From Allobosea sp. (GTDB taxonomy: Bacteria > Pseudomonadota > Alphaproteobacteria > Rhizobiales > Beijerinckiaceae): a stretch of 64,000 bases of DNA. Below are positions 1 to 8,313 of the stretch, piece after piece. The stretch spans positions 1 to 64,000 of the forward strand of contig NZ_JAFKFX010000045.1 of NCBI RefSeq assembly GCF_017308075.1. Direction: 5' to 3'. Position 1 is the stretch's first letter, and every line of letters starts with the position of its first letter. Position numbers and translations under genes: made by a program. Below the pieces are notes generated by a model. That model saw only the letters and a list, made by a program, of their open reading frames with translations. It did not search any database and had not been told where the DNA came from.

Positions 1-73
1 CGGCCGGGATGTGACGCTCCAGGCTGAACTCGTAGAACAGCGCCTCCTGCGCCACCTGCCGTTCGCCCATCAT
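1..73 (-). CDS. IS1182/IS5-type transposase, N-terminal fragment cut by window edge
   Basis: The visible 24 codons read MMGERQVAQEALFYEFSLER and then HIPA, the typical amino end of a large transposase family in Rhizobiales usually filed under IS1182 or IS5. Two ATGs lie in tandem at 73 and 70. A GGAGGG ribosome binding site lies a few bases upstream of them on the minus strand. The rest of the gene is outside the window, so whether it is intact cannot be judged. The family is recalled from the start motif only. Confidence 0.75.
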   Translation of the reverse strand, partial: MMGERQVAQEALFYEFSLERHIPA

Positions 74-180
74 CGCGCCGCCCTCCATCCAAGGACGACT
101 GAATCAGGACTTCATACCCGCGGCAACGACGACTTTTTCAACGGTATCGACCCATAACGGACATCGTGAAGCCGGGGTAG
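1..180 (-). mobile_element. Edge of an insertion sequence
   Basis: The transposase start at 73 and the following non-coding stretch to about 180 probably form one end of an insertion sequence. The GACTTTTTCAACGGTATCGA stretch at 131-150 resembles sequence found near the ends of such elements. The exact terminal inverted repeat cannot be fixed because the other end is outside the window. The right boundary is approximate. Confidence 0.4.
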
Positions 181-183
181 CCG

Positions 184-333
184 TCAGCGATCCGGATCGT
201 CCTCGGAATTGGATGGAGTGTTCTTGGACAGGAGGTATTTGAATACCCAAACGACGATGCCAATTGCGAGAAAGAAGGCGATGAACGGCAACGAGAACAG
301 GATGTAGTAGAGGGAGTTGTCGTTGTAGTTCAA
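184..333 (-). CDS. Small single-pass membrane protein
   Basis: This is a 49-residue protein if translation begins at the TTG at 333. That start has GGAGGAAGCGG just upstream; the in-frame ATG at 372 has no ribosome binding site. The sequence has a polar start (NYNDNS), one long hydrophobic segment at about residues 7-32, a basic KYLLSKN stretch, then an acidic tail (SEDDPDR), suggesting one membrane helix with the tail in the cytoplasm. No family is recognised and no function is proposed. It lies between the insertion-sequence edge and the end of the giant coiled-coil gene. Confidence 0.55.
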   Translation of the reverse strand: MNYNDNSLYYILFSLPFIAFFLAIGIVVWVFKYLLSKNTPSNSEDDPDR

Positions 334-512
334 ACCGCTTCCTCCAGATGGTCCCGCAGCCCCTGATACCATCTATCGAGATGGCGGGTAATCGTCCGTT
401 CCCGCCCCACCCGAGACATTCGCCACGTGGGGAGCTTGATACCCCTGCCCCAACAGAGAGAGTCGCCCTGACGGGCGGCCCTCGATCTTGCTGGTCCGGA
501 AGGAGAGGGCGC

Positions 513-3500
513 TTACTCGAAGCGCCCGCTGGCATGGGCCAGCATGGTGTAGACCTTGCCGGTTTCCGAGGTCAGGTAGGTTTTGGCGACCATCGAGTCG
601 CGATCATCCTTGGCCGCCTCGCCGAGCAGGCGCTCGAACTCCTCGATATAGCGGTCGACGGTCTCCTTGAACTCGGCGTCGCGGCGGTATTTGCGCCGGA
701 TCTCGTCGAAGGTCTGCTGGCCCTGCAGGGTGTAGAGCCGGCGCGTGAAGACGTTGCGCTCGCCGCGCTTGTAGCGGTCCCAGAGCTCGACGGCAGCGTC
801 ATGGTCGATCATCCGGGCGATGTCGACCGAGAGCGAATCGAGCTTCTCGATGCTGTGGGCGGTCGGCTTGGGCGTCTCCGGCGCGCGGTCGTCGCGCGAG
901 GCCCGGTTGAGCAGATCGGAGAGCCAGCCGGACTTGGCCGGAGCCGGCTCCGGCTGCCGGCGCGCCGCTTCCGTGCGCGCCACTTCCTGGCGGACCGGCT
1001 CGGCCGCCGGGCTGCGCGCCGCCTCCGGTCGCGCCGGTTCCGGCGTCGGGTCGATCGAGGCGCGCAGCGGCTCCATCAGGGCCGGCATGCGCGGGCTCGA
1101 TACCGTCGCCACGACCTGCGCCGGAGCACTCGCGGCACTGGCCGCGGCACGGCGGCCGGCGCCATCGCTCGACGGGCGCGCGACGTCGCTGCTGCGGCCC
1201 GACCGGGTTACGATCTCGGTCAGCTCGTTCAGCGCCTTGATCTGGTCGGCGACCACGCGGCGCATGGCAGCGGTCGATTCCTGCGTCTCGCGCGGCAGAT
1301 CGAGCACGCCGCGCTTCAGCTCGGAACGCGTCGCTTCCAGCTCCTGCTGGATCTCGGCCGACATGGTGCGCATGTCCTCGGCCGCACTCTGGAAGCGCTC
1401 GGTGACCTTGGCGATCTCCGCGCCGACTTCGTTGACGACCTGCTCATAGGAGGCGCGCAGCGCCTGGGTGATGCGCTCGCGCTCGCGGCCGCTGGCGGCA
1501 CGGATCGTGTCGAACTGCGCGGTGATCGCATTGGTCGTCGTCTCCGCGGATTCGCTGAGGACGCCGCCGATCTGGCGGGTACGCGTCTCGGCTGCGCTGA
1601 GCGACTCGTCGAGCGTCGACGAGAAGGAGCGGGTGATCTGCTCGATGTCGTCGGTGCGCGTGGCGATCAGGCCGTGCAGATGCTCGAGCGCCTCCTTGCG
1701 GTCGGCCAGCGCATTGCCGACGCGGGCTTCGACCTGCTCGAGCCGGGCCGCGACCGCGTTCAGTGCCGCGGCATTGGTCTGCGTCGCCTCGGTCATCGAG
1801 GAGCCCTGCTCGTCGATCCTGGAGATCAGCCCCGCGGTCTCGCGCAGCGTGCCTTCCGAGAAGCCCTTCAGCGCCTCGATCTGGCCCGCGACCTGCATCG
1901 AGGCGCGGCCGGTCTCCTCGACCACCGTCGAGAGCACGTTCTGCAGCTCCTCGACGCGGCCGGACAGGCTACCCTCGATCGCGACGAGGTTCTTGTTCGC
2001 GCCGGTGACGATCTGCTGCATCAGCTTGTTCGCCTCGCCGAGGCGGCCGAGCATGCCGCCGAGCTCGCCGCGCAGCTGCTCATTGGTCTTGAGCAGGGCC
2101 TCGACCGACTGGCTGGTGCCGCTTTCGAGCGTCTCGCGCAGCTGGCTGGAGGCCGTCTCGAGCGCGCCGGCGATGTCGGCGCCGCGCTCGCGCAGCCCTT
2201 CGATGATCGAGCTGCCGCGGCTGGTGAGGGTCCGCACCACCGCTTCGCCGACATTGGCGACCTCGCTGGCGATCGCTTCGCCCTTCTGGCTGAGCGCCTC
2301 GATCATGCCGCCGCCGGTCTGGGCGAACAGCGCGCGCAGTTCCTCGGTCCGGGCACCGAGCGTCGCGGCGAGCTCGCCGGACTTGGTGTCCAGCGTCTGC
2401 GCGATCTGGGCACCGCGCTGGTCGAGGGTGCTGATCACGCTGCCGCCGCGCTCGTCGAGCAGCGTCCGCAGCTCTTCGGTGCTGGCGCCGAGCGCCGCGG
2501 CGAGGGCGTCCGATTTCGACTGCAGGGTGTGGGCGATCATCGCGCCGCGCTGGCCGAGCGCGCTGATCATGCCATTGCCCTTCTCGTCGAACAGGGCGCG
2601 CAGCTGGGCGTCGCTGGCGCCGAGCGTCGTGGTGAACTCGTCCGACTTGCTCTGCAGCGTGAGCGCGATCTGCGAGCCGTACTCGCCGAGCGTGCTGATC
2701 ATGCCGCCGCCCTTGTCGTCGAAGAGGGCGCGCAGCTGAGCGTCGCTGGCGCCGAGCGCCGCGGCGATCTCGTCCGACTTGCTCTGCAGCGTCTGGGCGA
2801 TCATCGAACCGCGCTGGCCGAGCGCGCTGATCATGCCGCCGCCCTTCTCGTCGAACAGGGCGCGCAGCTGCTCGCTGCTGGCGCCGAGCGCCGCGGCGAT
2901 CTCGTCCGACTTGCTCTGCAAGGTGAGGGCGATCTGCGAGCCGTGCTGGTCGAGCGTGCTGATCATGCCGCCGCCCTTGTCGTCGAACAGGGCGCGCAGT
3001 TCTTCGGCGCGGGCGCCGAGGGTGAGCGAGATCGCGTCCGAGGTGCCCTGGAGGCGCTCGGCGATTTCAGTGCCGCGCGAATCCAGCGTGCCGGAGACTG
3101 TGTCGAGTCGGTTGACCACGCGCTCTTCGAAGCGCGCCACGCTCTGGTCGAGCGTGTCGGCGATCTGGAGGGCGCGCCCACCGAGCGTCGCATTGATGCT
3201 GTCGGCCTTGTCGGCGAGGGTGCGCGTCAGCGCCTCGCTCTTCGACGTCACGACCTCGCCGATCTCGTCGGCCTTGGCGGCCAGGGCGCGGGTGACCTCG
3301 CGTCCGCCCTCGGCCATGACGCGGGCGATGTCGACCGTGCGCTCGACCAGCGCCTCGTTGAGGGCGGTGGCGCGCGAGCCGAGATTGCCGTCGATGCGGG
3401 CGATCAGGCTGTCGAGCGATCCGGCGATCTCGGCGCTCTTGGCGCTGGAGCGCTCCTCGAAGACGCGGATCTGGTTCTCCATCGCCGCGGCCGCTTCCTG

Positions 3501-6500
3501 CGTCCGCGTGCTCATGATCTCGGCTGCGTGCTGCGAGCGCTCGCCGATGCGTTCGGCCAGGGCCTGACCTTCCTCGCCGAGCAGCTTCTCGACTTGGTTG
3601 AGGCGCAGCGTGACCGCGTCGGTGAAGGAGCGCGCATCGTTGCCGATCTTCGAGGCGAGCGTGCCGCCGCGGGTGACCACGATTTCCTCGAGCGCGCCGA
3701 GGCGGGCGCTGATCGAAGCCTCGATCTCCCGGCCCTGGACGTCGAACAGGCGGGTGAAGGCGTCATGGCGCCCGGCCAGCAACTCGTTCAGCGCCTGCGA
3801 GCGCACATCGACAGAGCGCATCAGCGACTCGGCATTCGCGGCCAGAGCCTCGTTGACGCGTCCGCCCTGCTGGGTGAGCGCGATCACGACCTCCTTGCCG
3901 GTCGCGGCGAGCATGCTGCTCGCCTGGTCGGCCTGGGTGGTGAAGGTCTCGCGCAGCGCGATCGTCGCGTCGCTGACGCGGTCGGCGACATGGCGGCCAT
4001 CGACATTGATCGTCTCGGCGAGCTTGCGGGCCGCCTCGCCGAGGCGCTCGGCGAGATGCTCGCCCTGTTCGCCGAGCAGGCCATGGACCTCGCGGCCGGT
4101 GGCGCTGAGGTCGGCGAGCAGCTTCTCGCGCTGCGAGCCGATCAGGCCGTGGACTTCCTGTCCGGTCGCGGCGAGGCCGGCGATGATGCTCTCGCGCTGG
4201 CTGCCGAGCGCGCCGGCGACCTCGTCGCCGGTCTGCGAAAGACGGACGATGAAGGCGGCCTGCTGGTCGTCGAACACCGCGCGGGCGCTGTCGCTCGCGG
4301 CGTTGATGCGGGCTGCGATCGCCTCGCCCTGATCGCCGAGGCGATCATGCAGCGACTGGCCGGCACTGGCGAGCTGGCTGATCAGCGCGCCGCTGCGCTC
4401 GGCGAGGAGGCCGTGCACGGAGCGGCCGACATCGGCGACGCGGGTGACGAGCGCCTGGCTCTGGCCGGAGAGCAGCTCCTGCATGTCCTGGCCGGTGGCG
4501 ATGACGCGGCCGCTCAGGGCCTCGCTCTCCGCGATCAAGAGGTTGCGCACGCCCGAGCCGGCCTCTGCCAGCTGCAGGATGAGGTTCTCGCGCTGCTCGC
4601 CGATCGCGGCCTGCACGTCGGCGCCGACCTCGGAGAGGCGCGCCACCAGGCTCTCGCCGCGCTCGCCGAGCGCGCTCTGGACCTCGCGGCCGACATCCGA
4701 CAGACGCGACACCAGTCCGCCGCCGCGCTCGTCGATTGCGGTTTCGACTTCGCGGGTGACGTCGGCGAGGCGGGTGACCAGACCGTCGCCGCGAGCGCCG
4801 ATGGCGTTCTCGACGTCGCGGGTCACGTCGGCGAGCCGGGCGACGAGGCCGTCGCCGCGCGCACCGATGGAATTCTCGACGTCGCGGGTGACTTCGGCGA
4901 GGCGCGCGACCAGGCCTTCGCCGCGGACGCCGAGGGCGTTCTCGACCTCGCGCGAGGCGTCGGCGAGGCGGGCGATCAGCCCGTCGCCGCGGGCACCGAT
5001 CGTGTCCTCGACCTCGCGGGCGACGTTGGCGAGGCTGCTGACCAGCCCACCGCCGCGCTGATCGATGGCCGCCTCGACGTCGCGGGTGACTTCGGCGAGC
5101 CGGGCGACCAGACCGTCGCCGCGGGCGCCGATCGTGTCCTCGACCTCGCGCGTGACGTTGGCGAGGCTGCTGACCAGCCCGCCGCCGCGCTGATCGATGG
5201 CCGCCTCGACCTCGCGGGTGACCTCGGCCAGGCGCAGGACCAGACCGTCGCCGCGGGCGCCGATCGCCTCTTCGACCTCGCGGGTGACGTTCGCGAAGCG
5301 CGCGACCAAGCCGTCTCCGCGCTCGCCGAGAGCCTCCTGCATGCCCTTGCCGACCTCGGTCAGGCGCTCGATCAGCGTGTCGCCCTGGCTGCCGATGGCG
5401 CCGCGGACATCATGGCCGATATCGGAGAGGCGGGTGACCAGGCTGCCGGCCTCTTCCGAGAACAGGCTGTGCACGGTCGCGCCGACGGCGGAGATGCGGG
5501 CGGTCAACTCCTCGCCGCGCTCGCCGATCAGCGTGTTCAGTCCCTTTCCGGCTTCGTCGAAGCGCAGGATGATCGAGTCGCTCTGCTCGCGCAGCAGGCC
5601 GTCGACGGTCTGCACCGTCTCGGTCAGCCGCTCGACCAGCGTCTCGCCCTGCTTGCCGAGCAGGCTGTGGACGGTGTCGCCGGCCTCCTGGATGCGGGAG
5701 GCGACGAGTTCGTTCTGCTTGCTGAGCAGCACGTGCACGCCGCGTCCGACCTCGGCCAGGCGGGTGGTGACGCTCTCGCCCTCGTCGGAGATGGTGGTGC
5801 GCAGGGTCTCGCCGGTCTCGGCCAGGCGCGCGGTCAGGTTGCTGCTCTGCTCCTCGATCAGCCCGACCAGGGTGCGGCCGCTGTGCTCGAAGCGTTCGGC
5901 CACGGTGGTGCCGCGCTGGGAGATCTCCTGCGCCAGCGTCTCGCCGGTGCTGCGCAGCGTCTCGTTGACCGTTTCGGCCCGGTTGGCGAGCGTCTCGGCG
6001 ACCTGCGCGCCGGTCTCGCTGATCGCGCGGGTGACGTCGCGGGCGCCGGCGGTGAGGCCCTCGGTCAGGACCGAGCCGGTGCGCTCGAGCGAGCTTGCGA
6101 TTTCCTGGACCCGGCTGTCGATCAGACCGGTGATGCTGTGGCTGGCGCCGGTCAGGCGCTCGCCGACTTCGCCCGATGTGACCTGCAGGCGCTCGACCAG
6201 TTCGTTGCCGCGTCCGCTGATCTCGTCGACCATGCGCTCGCCGGCGCGACCGAGCGCGAGGGTGATCTGGTCGCCCTTGTCGCTCAGCGTCACGGTGACG
6301 CGTTCGCCCGCCTGGGCGACCGCCTCGGCGATCGAACGGCTGGCGGTTTCGAGGTCCTTGCTGATGTTCTCATGGGCGCCGCTGATGGCGAACTTGACCC
6401 GCTCGGCATTGCCGACGACGGATTCGCGCTGCGTCACCAGTTCGTCGATCAGCGAGCGCAGCCGGATCTCGTTGTCGGCATAGGCGCGCTCCAGCGTCGC

Positions 6501-7205
6501 GATCTCGCCGCGGACGATGGTCTCGAGCTCGCCGGCGCGGGCGACGGCGCGTTCGATGCCGTCGCCCATCGCCGCGACCTCGCGGCGGATGGTCTGGCTC
6601 AGCGAGAGCACGGAATCGGTCGCGACGATCTCGGGCTCGGCCAGGCGCAGCGCGACCTCGGTCATCGCGCGCGAGACCAGGCGCATCTCCTGGGTGCGGC
6701 GATAGAGCGCCGCCAGGACGAAGAAGAACACGACCGGTGCGCCGGCGCCCAGCGTGAGCAGGGCCCATTGGCCCGGGCCGAAGGCGACGATGCCGGGCGG
6801 CAGGCCCTCGGCGAAGGAGCCGTAGCGGCTGACCAGGGTGAAGCCGACGCCGCCGAGCCAGGCCAGGGTCGCGAGGGCGGCGAACCAGTAGGGTTTGGCG
6901 GAGGGGCGGGCGGAGAAGGCCTGGACGAGGGAGCTGGAATCGCGGCGGTCGTCATTGGCGACGCGGCTGGTGTCGGGGGCGATGGCCGGGCGCGACGGTG
7001 TCGCTGGCTCTGCCGCTTCCGGCTTCGGCGGAGCGGATTCGACGCGCGGTAGCTCGACCTTGAGGTCGCCGCCGGTAGCAGCGGGCAGCTTCAGCTCGGG
7101 ATCGCCGGTTGAGTTGTCGCCCTTGGGCTGGTCCAGCCTCAGCGCTTCCTCGATCGCCGACATCGCGGCTTCGGTCGGATCCTGGAGCTTGTTCTGCCGG
7201 GTCAT
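513..7205 (-). CDS. gpr: Giant coiled-coil membrane protein, Growth Pole Ring (GPR)-like
   Basis: A 2230-residue protein with a proline-rich cytoplasmic start (about 1-105), two membrane helices (about 106-126 and 146-168), and a very long helical region built of degenerate 22-residue repeats. The repeats are sharpest at about 625-842 (units like ARGDGLVARLAEVTREVE) and about 1392-1612 (44-residue double units with FDEKGGGMIS). An Ala/Pro-rich linker and a conserved C-terminal block of about 120 residues follow. Size, two-helix anchor and apolipoprotein-like repeats match the Agrobacterium GPR protein, which forms a ring at the growing pole and is needed for polar growth and rod shape. The same role is inferred here. 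Databases often label such proteins apolipophorin or kinesin-like, which is misleading. Confidence 0.75.
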   Translation of the reverse strand: MTRQNKLQDPTEAAMSAIEEALRLDQPKGDNSTGDPELKLPAATGGDLKVELPRVESAPPKPEAAEPATPSRPAIAPDTSRVANDDRRDSSSLVQAFSARPSAKPYWFAALATLAWLGGVGFTLVSRYGSFAEGLPPGIVAFGPGQWALLTLGAGAPVVFFFVLAALYRRTQEMRLVSRAMTEVALRLAEPEIVATDSVLSLSQTIRREVAAMGDGIERAVARAGELETIVRGEIATLERAYADNEIRLRSLIDELVTQRESVVGNAERVKFAISGAHENISKDLETASRSIAEAVAQAGERVTVTLSDKGDQITLALGRAGERMVDEISGRGNELVERLQVTSGEVGERLTGASHSITGLIDSRVQEIASSLERTGSVLTEGLTAGARDVTRAISETGAQVAETLANRAETVNETLRSTGETLAQEISQRGTTVAERFEHSGRTLVGLIEEQSSNLTARLAETGETLRTTISDEGESVTTRLAEVGRGVHVLLSKQNELVASRIQEAGDTVHSLLGKQGETLVERLTETVQTVDGLLREQSDSIILRFDEAGKGLNTLIGERGEELTARISAVGATVHSLFSEEAGSLVTRLSDIGHDVRGAIGSQGDTLIERLTEVGKGMQEALGERGDGLVARFANVTREVEEAIGARGDGLVLRLAEVTREVEAAIDQRGGGLVSSLANVTREVEDTIGARGDGLVARLAEVTRDVEAAIDQRGGGLVSSLANVAREVEDTIGARGDGLIARLADASREVENALGVRGEGLVARLAEVTRDVENSIGARGDGLVARLADVTRDVENAIGARGDGLVTRLADVTREVETAIDERGGGLVSRLSDVGREVQSALGERGESLVARLSEVGADVQAAIGEQRENLILQLAEAGSGVRNLLIAESEALSGRVIATGQDMQELLSGQSQALVTRVADVGRSVHGLLAERSGALISQLASAGQSLHDRLGDQGEAIAARINAASDSARAVFDDQQAAFIVRLSQTGDEVAGALGSQRESIIAGLAATGQEVHGLIGSQREKLLADLSATGREVHGLLGEQGEHLAERLGEAARKLAETINVDGRHVADRVSDATIALRETFTTQADQASSMLAATGKEVVIALTQQGGRVNEALAANAESLMRSVDVRSQALNELLAGRHDAFTRLFDVQGREIEASISARLGALEEIVVTRGGTLASKIGNDARSFTDAVTLRLNQVEKLLGEEGQALAERIGERSQHAAEIMSTRTQEAAAAMENQIRVFEERSSAKSAEIAGSLDSLIARIDGNLGSRATALNEALVERTVDIARVMAEGGREVTRALAAKADEIGEVVTSKSEALTRTLADKADSINATLGGRALQIADTLDQSVARFEERVVNRLDTVSGTLDSRGTEIAERLQGTSDAISLTLGARAEELRALFDDKGGGMISTLDQHGSQIALTLQSKSDEIAAALGASSEQLRALFDEKGGGMISALGQRGSMIAQTLQSKSDEIAAALGASDAQLRALFDDKGGGMISTLGEYGSQIALTLQSKSDEFTTTLGASDAQLRALFDEKGNGMISALGQRGAMIAHTLQSKSDALAAALGASTEELRTLLDERGGSVISTLDQRGAQIAQTLDTKSGELAATLGARTEELRALFAQTGGGMIEALSQKGEAIASEVANVGEAVVRTLTSRGSSIIEGLRERGADIAGALETASSQLRETLESGTSQSVEALLKTNEQLRGELGGMLGRLGEANKLMQQIVTGANKNLVAIEGSLSGRVEELQNVLSTVVEETGRASMQVAGQIEALKGFSEGTLRETAGLISRIDEQGSSMTEATQTNAAALNAVAARLEQVEARVGNALADRKEALEHLHGLIATRTDDIEQITRSFSSTLDESLSAAETRTRQIGGVLSESAETTTNAITAQFDTIRAASGRERERITQALRASYEQVVNEVGAEIAKVTERFQSAAEDMRTMSAEIQQELEATRSELKRGVLDLPRETQESTAAMRRVVADQIKALNELTEIVTRSGRSSDVARPSSDGAGRRAAASAASAPAQVVATVSSPRMPALMEPLRASIDPTPEPARPEAARSPAAEPVRQEVARTEAARRQPEPAPAKSGWLSDLLNRASRDDRAPETPKPTAHSIEKLDSLSVDIARMIDHDAAVELWDRYKRGERNVFTRRLYTLQGQQTFDEIRRKYRRDAEFKETVDRYIEEFERLLGEAAKDDRDSMVAKTYLTSETGKVYTMLAHASGRFE
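2370..3030 (-). repeat. 132-bp tandem repeats inside the GPR-like gene
   Basis: The anchor ATGCCGCC or a close variant recurs at 2437, 2569, 2701, 2833 and 2965, exactly 132 bp apart. Each unit encodes 44 residues, two 22-residue helical repeats. Neighbouring units are nearly identical at the DNA level, which points to recent duplication or gene conversion. Array boundaries are approximate. Confidence 0.85.
4680..5330 (-). repeat. 66/132-bp tandem repeats inside the GPR-like gene
   Basis: The CGCGGGT anchor recurs at 4751, 4817 and 4883, giving a 66-bp (22-residue) period. A higher-order 132-bp copy is visible where the block starting at 4991 is repeated almost exactly from 5123. The copies stay in frame and alternate between GARGDG-type and DQRGGG-type units. 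Array boundaries are approximate. Confidence 0.85.
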
Positions 7206-7475
7206 GAATGCCGCCTCGCTACGCTACTGGCGATGGGCGCGTCGTCCCGCGCCGCACGACGGAAGAACGGCCGCCTCAAGCCGAGATTCCGCAAGCGACA
7301 CGACGCCCATCGTTTACTGGCTCGAAGCGTAGTTGAGGCAGGCGGTGAATGAAACCTGTTTCCCCCGCCGATTCACAAACGTCGTTAACGCCTCATTCAC
7401 CATGTTGGCGCTTCCTAAGAGGTCAGGAGGCGCGCCGGGACGCCGCCTCGGACCTTTAAAGTCGAGTTCCCCGTG

Positions 7476-7814
7476 ATGACCAACACAGCCATTGATTTCG
7501 AGCATCTCGCCCGCCAGACCGGCGGCGATCTCGCGCTGGAGCGCGAACTGCTCGTTCTGTTCTCCCAGCAATGCGTCCGGCACCTGCGCACCATCCATGG
7601 CAGCACCGACGACCAGGCGAGGCGCGATGCCGCGCACACGCTCAAGGGCGCGGCGCGGGCGATCGGCGCCTGGCAGGTCGCCGATGCGGCCGATCTCGTC
7701 GAGCAGCAACTGGGCGCACCCGACCAGCTTGCGCTCGAGGCGGGCATGGACGCGCTGGCCCTGGCGGCGGCCGAGGCGCGGGCTGCGATCGCGCGCTTCG
7801 ACTGCGCCGCCTGA
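7476..7814 (+). CDS. HPt (histidine phosphotransfer) domain protein
   Basis: A 112-residue single-domain protein. The block AHTLKGAARAIGA carries the phosphorylatable histidine at about residue 54, followed by the usual K-G pair. HPt proteins shuttle phosphate between hybrid kinases and response regulators in the cytoplasm. No kinase or regulator gene is nearby, so its partners are unknown. The ATG at 7476 is chosen; a GTG directly before it (7473) is an equally possible start. The gene faces away from the GPR-like gene across a 270-bp spacer. Confidence 0.85.
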   Translation: MTNTAIDFEHLARQTGGDLALERELLVLFSQQCVRHLRTIHGSTDDQARRDAAHTLKGAARAIGAWQVADAADLVEQQLGAPDQLALEAGMDALALAAAEARAAIARFDCAA

Positions 7815-7858
7815 AATCGCCGTTTCCCGCGCTTTCGAAATCCTCTAGAGACGATCGG

Positions 7859-7877
7859 GTCCGCGGGCTCCGCGGAC
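7859..7877. terminator. GC-rich hairpin after the HPt gene
   Basis: Perfect 8-bp arms GTCCGCGG and CCGCGGAC around a 3-nt loop, 45 bp after the HPt stop codon. No T-run follows, so intrinsic termination is only a guess. Confidence 0.35.
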
Positions 7878-7986
7878 GCCAATCCCATTCGCGGGCGGCA
7901 GGCGCGGCACGGCATTGAAGGCCGGGCCCGGCATCGCCCGGACACGCAAGCCGCGAAGCCGCCAGGACGGCGCGCCGGAGTTCACG

Positions 7987-8307
7987 ATGCCGAAGATCAC
8001 TTTCATCGACGCCCAGGGGACGAGCCGCACGGTCGAGGCGGAGACCGGCTCGACCGTGATGGAGGTCGCCGTCCGCAATGGCGTGCCCGGCATCGAGGCC
8101 GAATGCGGCGGCGCCTGCGCCTGCGCCACCTGCCATGTCTATGTCGACGATGCCTGGCTCGCGGCGACCGGCCAGGCCGAGCCGATGGAGGAGGATATGC
8201 TCGATTTCGCCTTCGACGTGCGCCCGGGTTCGCGCCTGTCCTGCCAGATCCGCGTCCGCGACGAGCTCGACGGCTTGATCGTCCGTACGCCCGCCCGGCA
8301 GGGCTGA
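7987..8307 (+). CDS. 2Fe-2S ferredoxin, adrenodoxin type
   Basis: A 106-residue electron carrier. Cluster ligands are C40, C46, C49 and C86, matching the C-x5-C-x2-C...C pattern of adrenodoxin/putidaredoxin-type ferredoxins; C44 is an extra cysteine inside the loop. Such proteins pass electrons from a ferredoxin reductase to cytochromes P450 or to cluster-assembly enzymes. The partner cannot be told from this location: no reductase or P450 gene is in the window. It ends 6 bp before the converging MFS gene. The ATG at 7987 gives the family's usual length; an open frame runs further upstream but lacks family sequence. Confidence 0.93.
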   Translation: MPKITFIDAQGTSRTVEAETGSTVMEVAVRNGVPGIEAECGGACACATCHVYVDDAWLAATGQAEPMEEDMLDFAFDVRPGSRLSCQIRVRDELDGLIVRTPARQG

Positions 8308-8313
8308 GGACGC

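Noticed and set aside
2370-5330. Regularly spaced repeats that could suggest a CRISPR or satellite array
   Set aside because: The periods (66 and 132 bp) are multiples of three, there are no distinct spacers, and all units stay in frame in one protein.
348-7052. Open frame of 2234 codons on the plus strand opposite the GPR-like gene
   Set aside because: It mirrors the repeats and GC-rich third positions of the real gene. It has no ribosome binding site of note, is Arg/Ala/Leu/Asp-rich without any domain, and the minus-strand protein has membrane helices and a conserved architecture.
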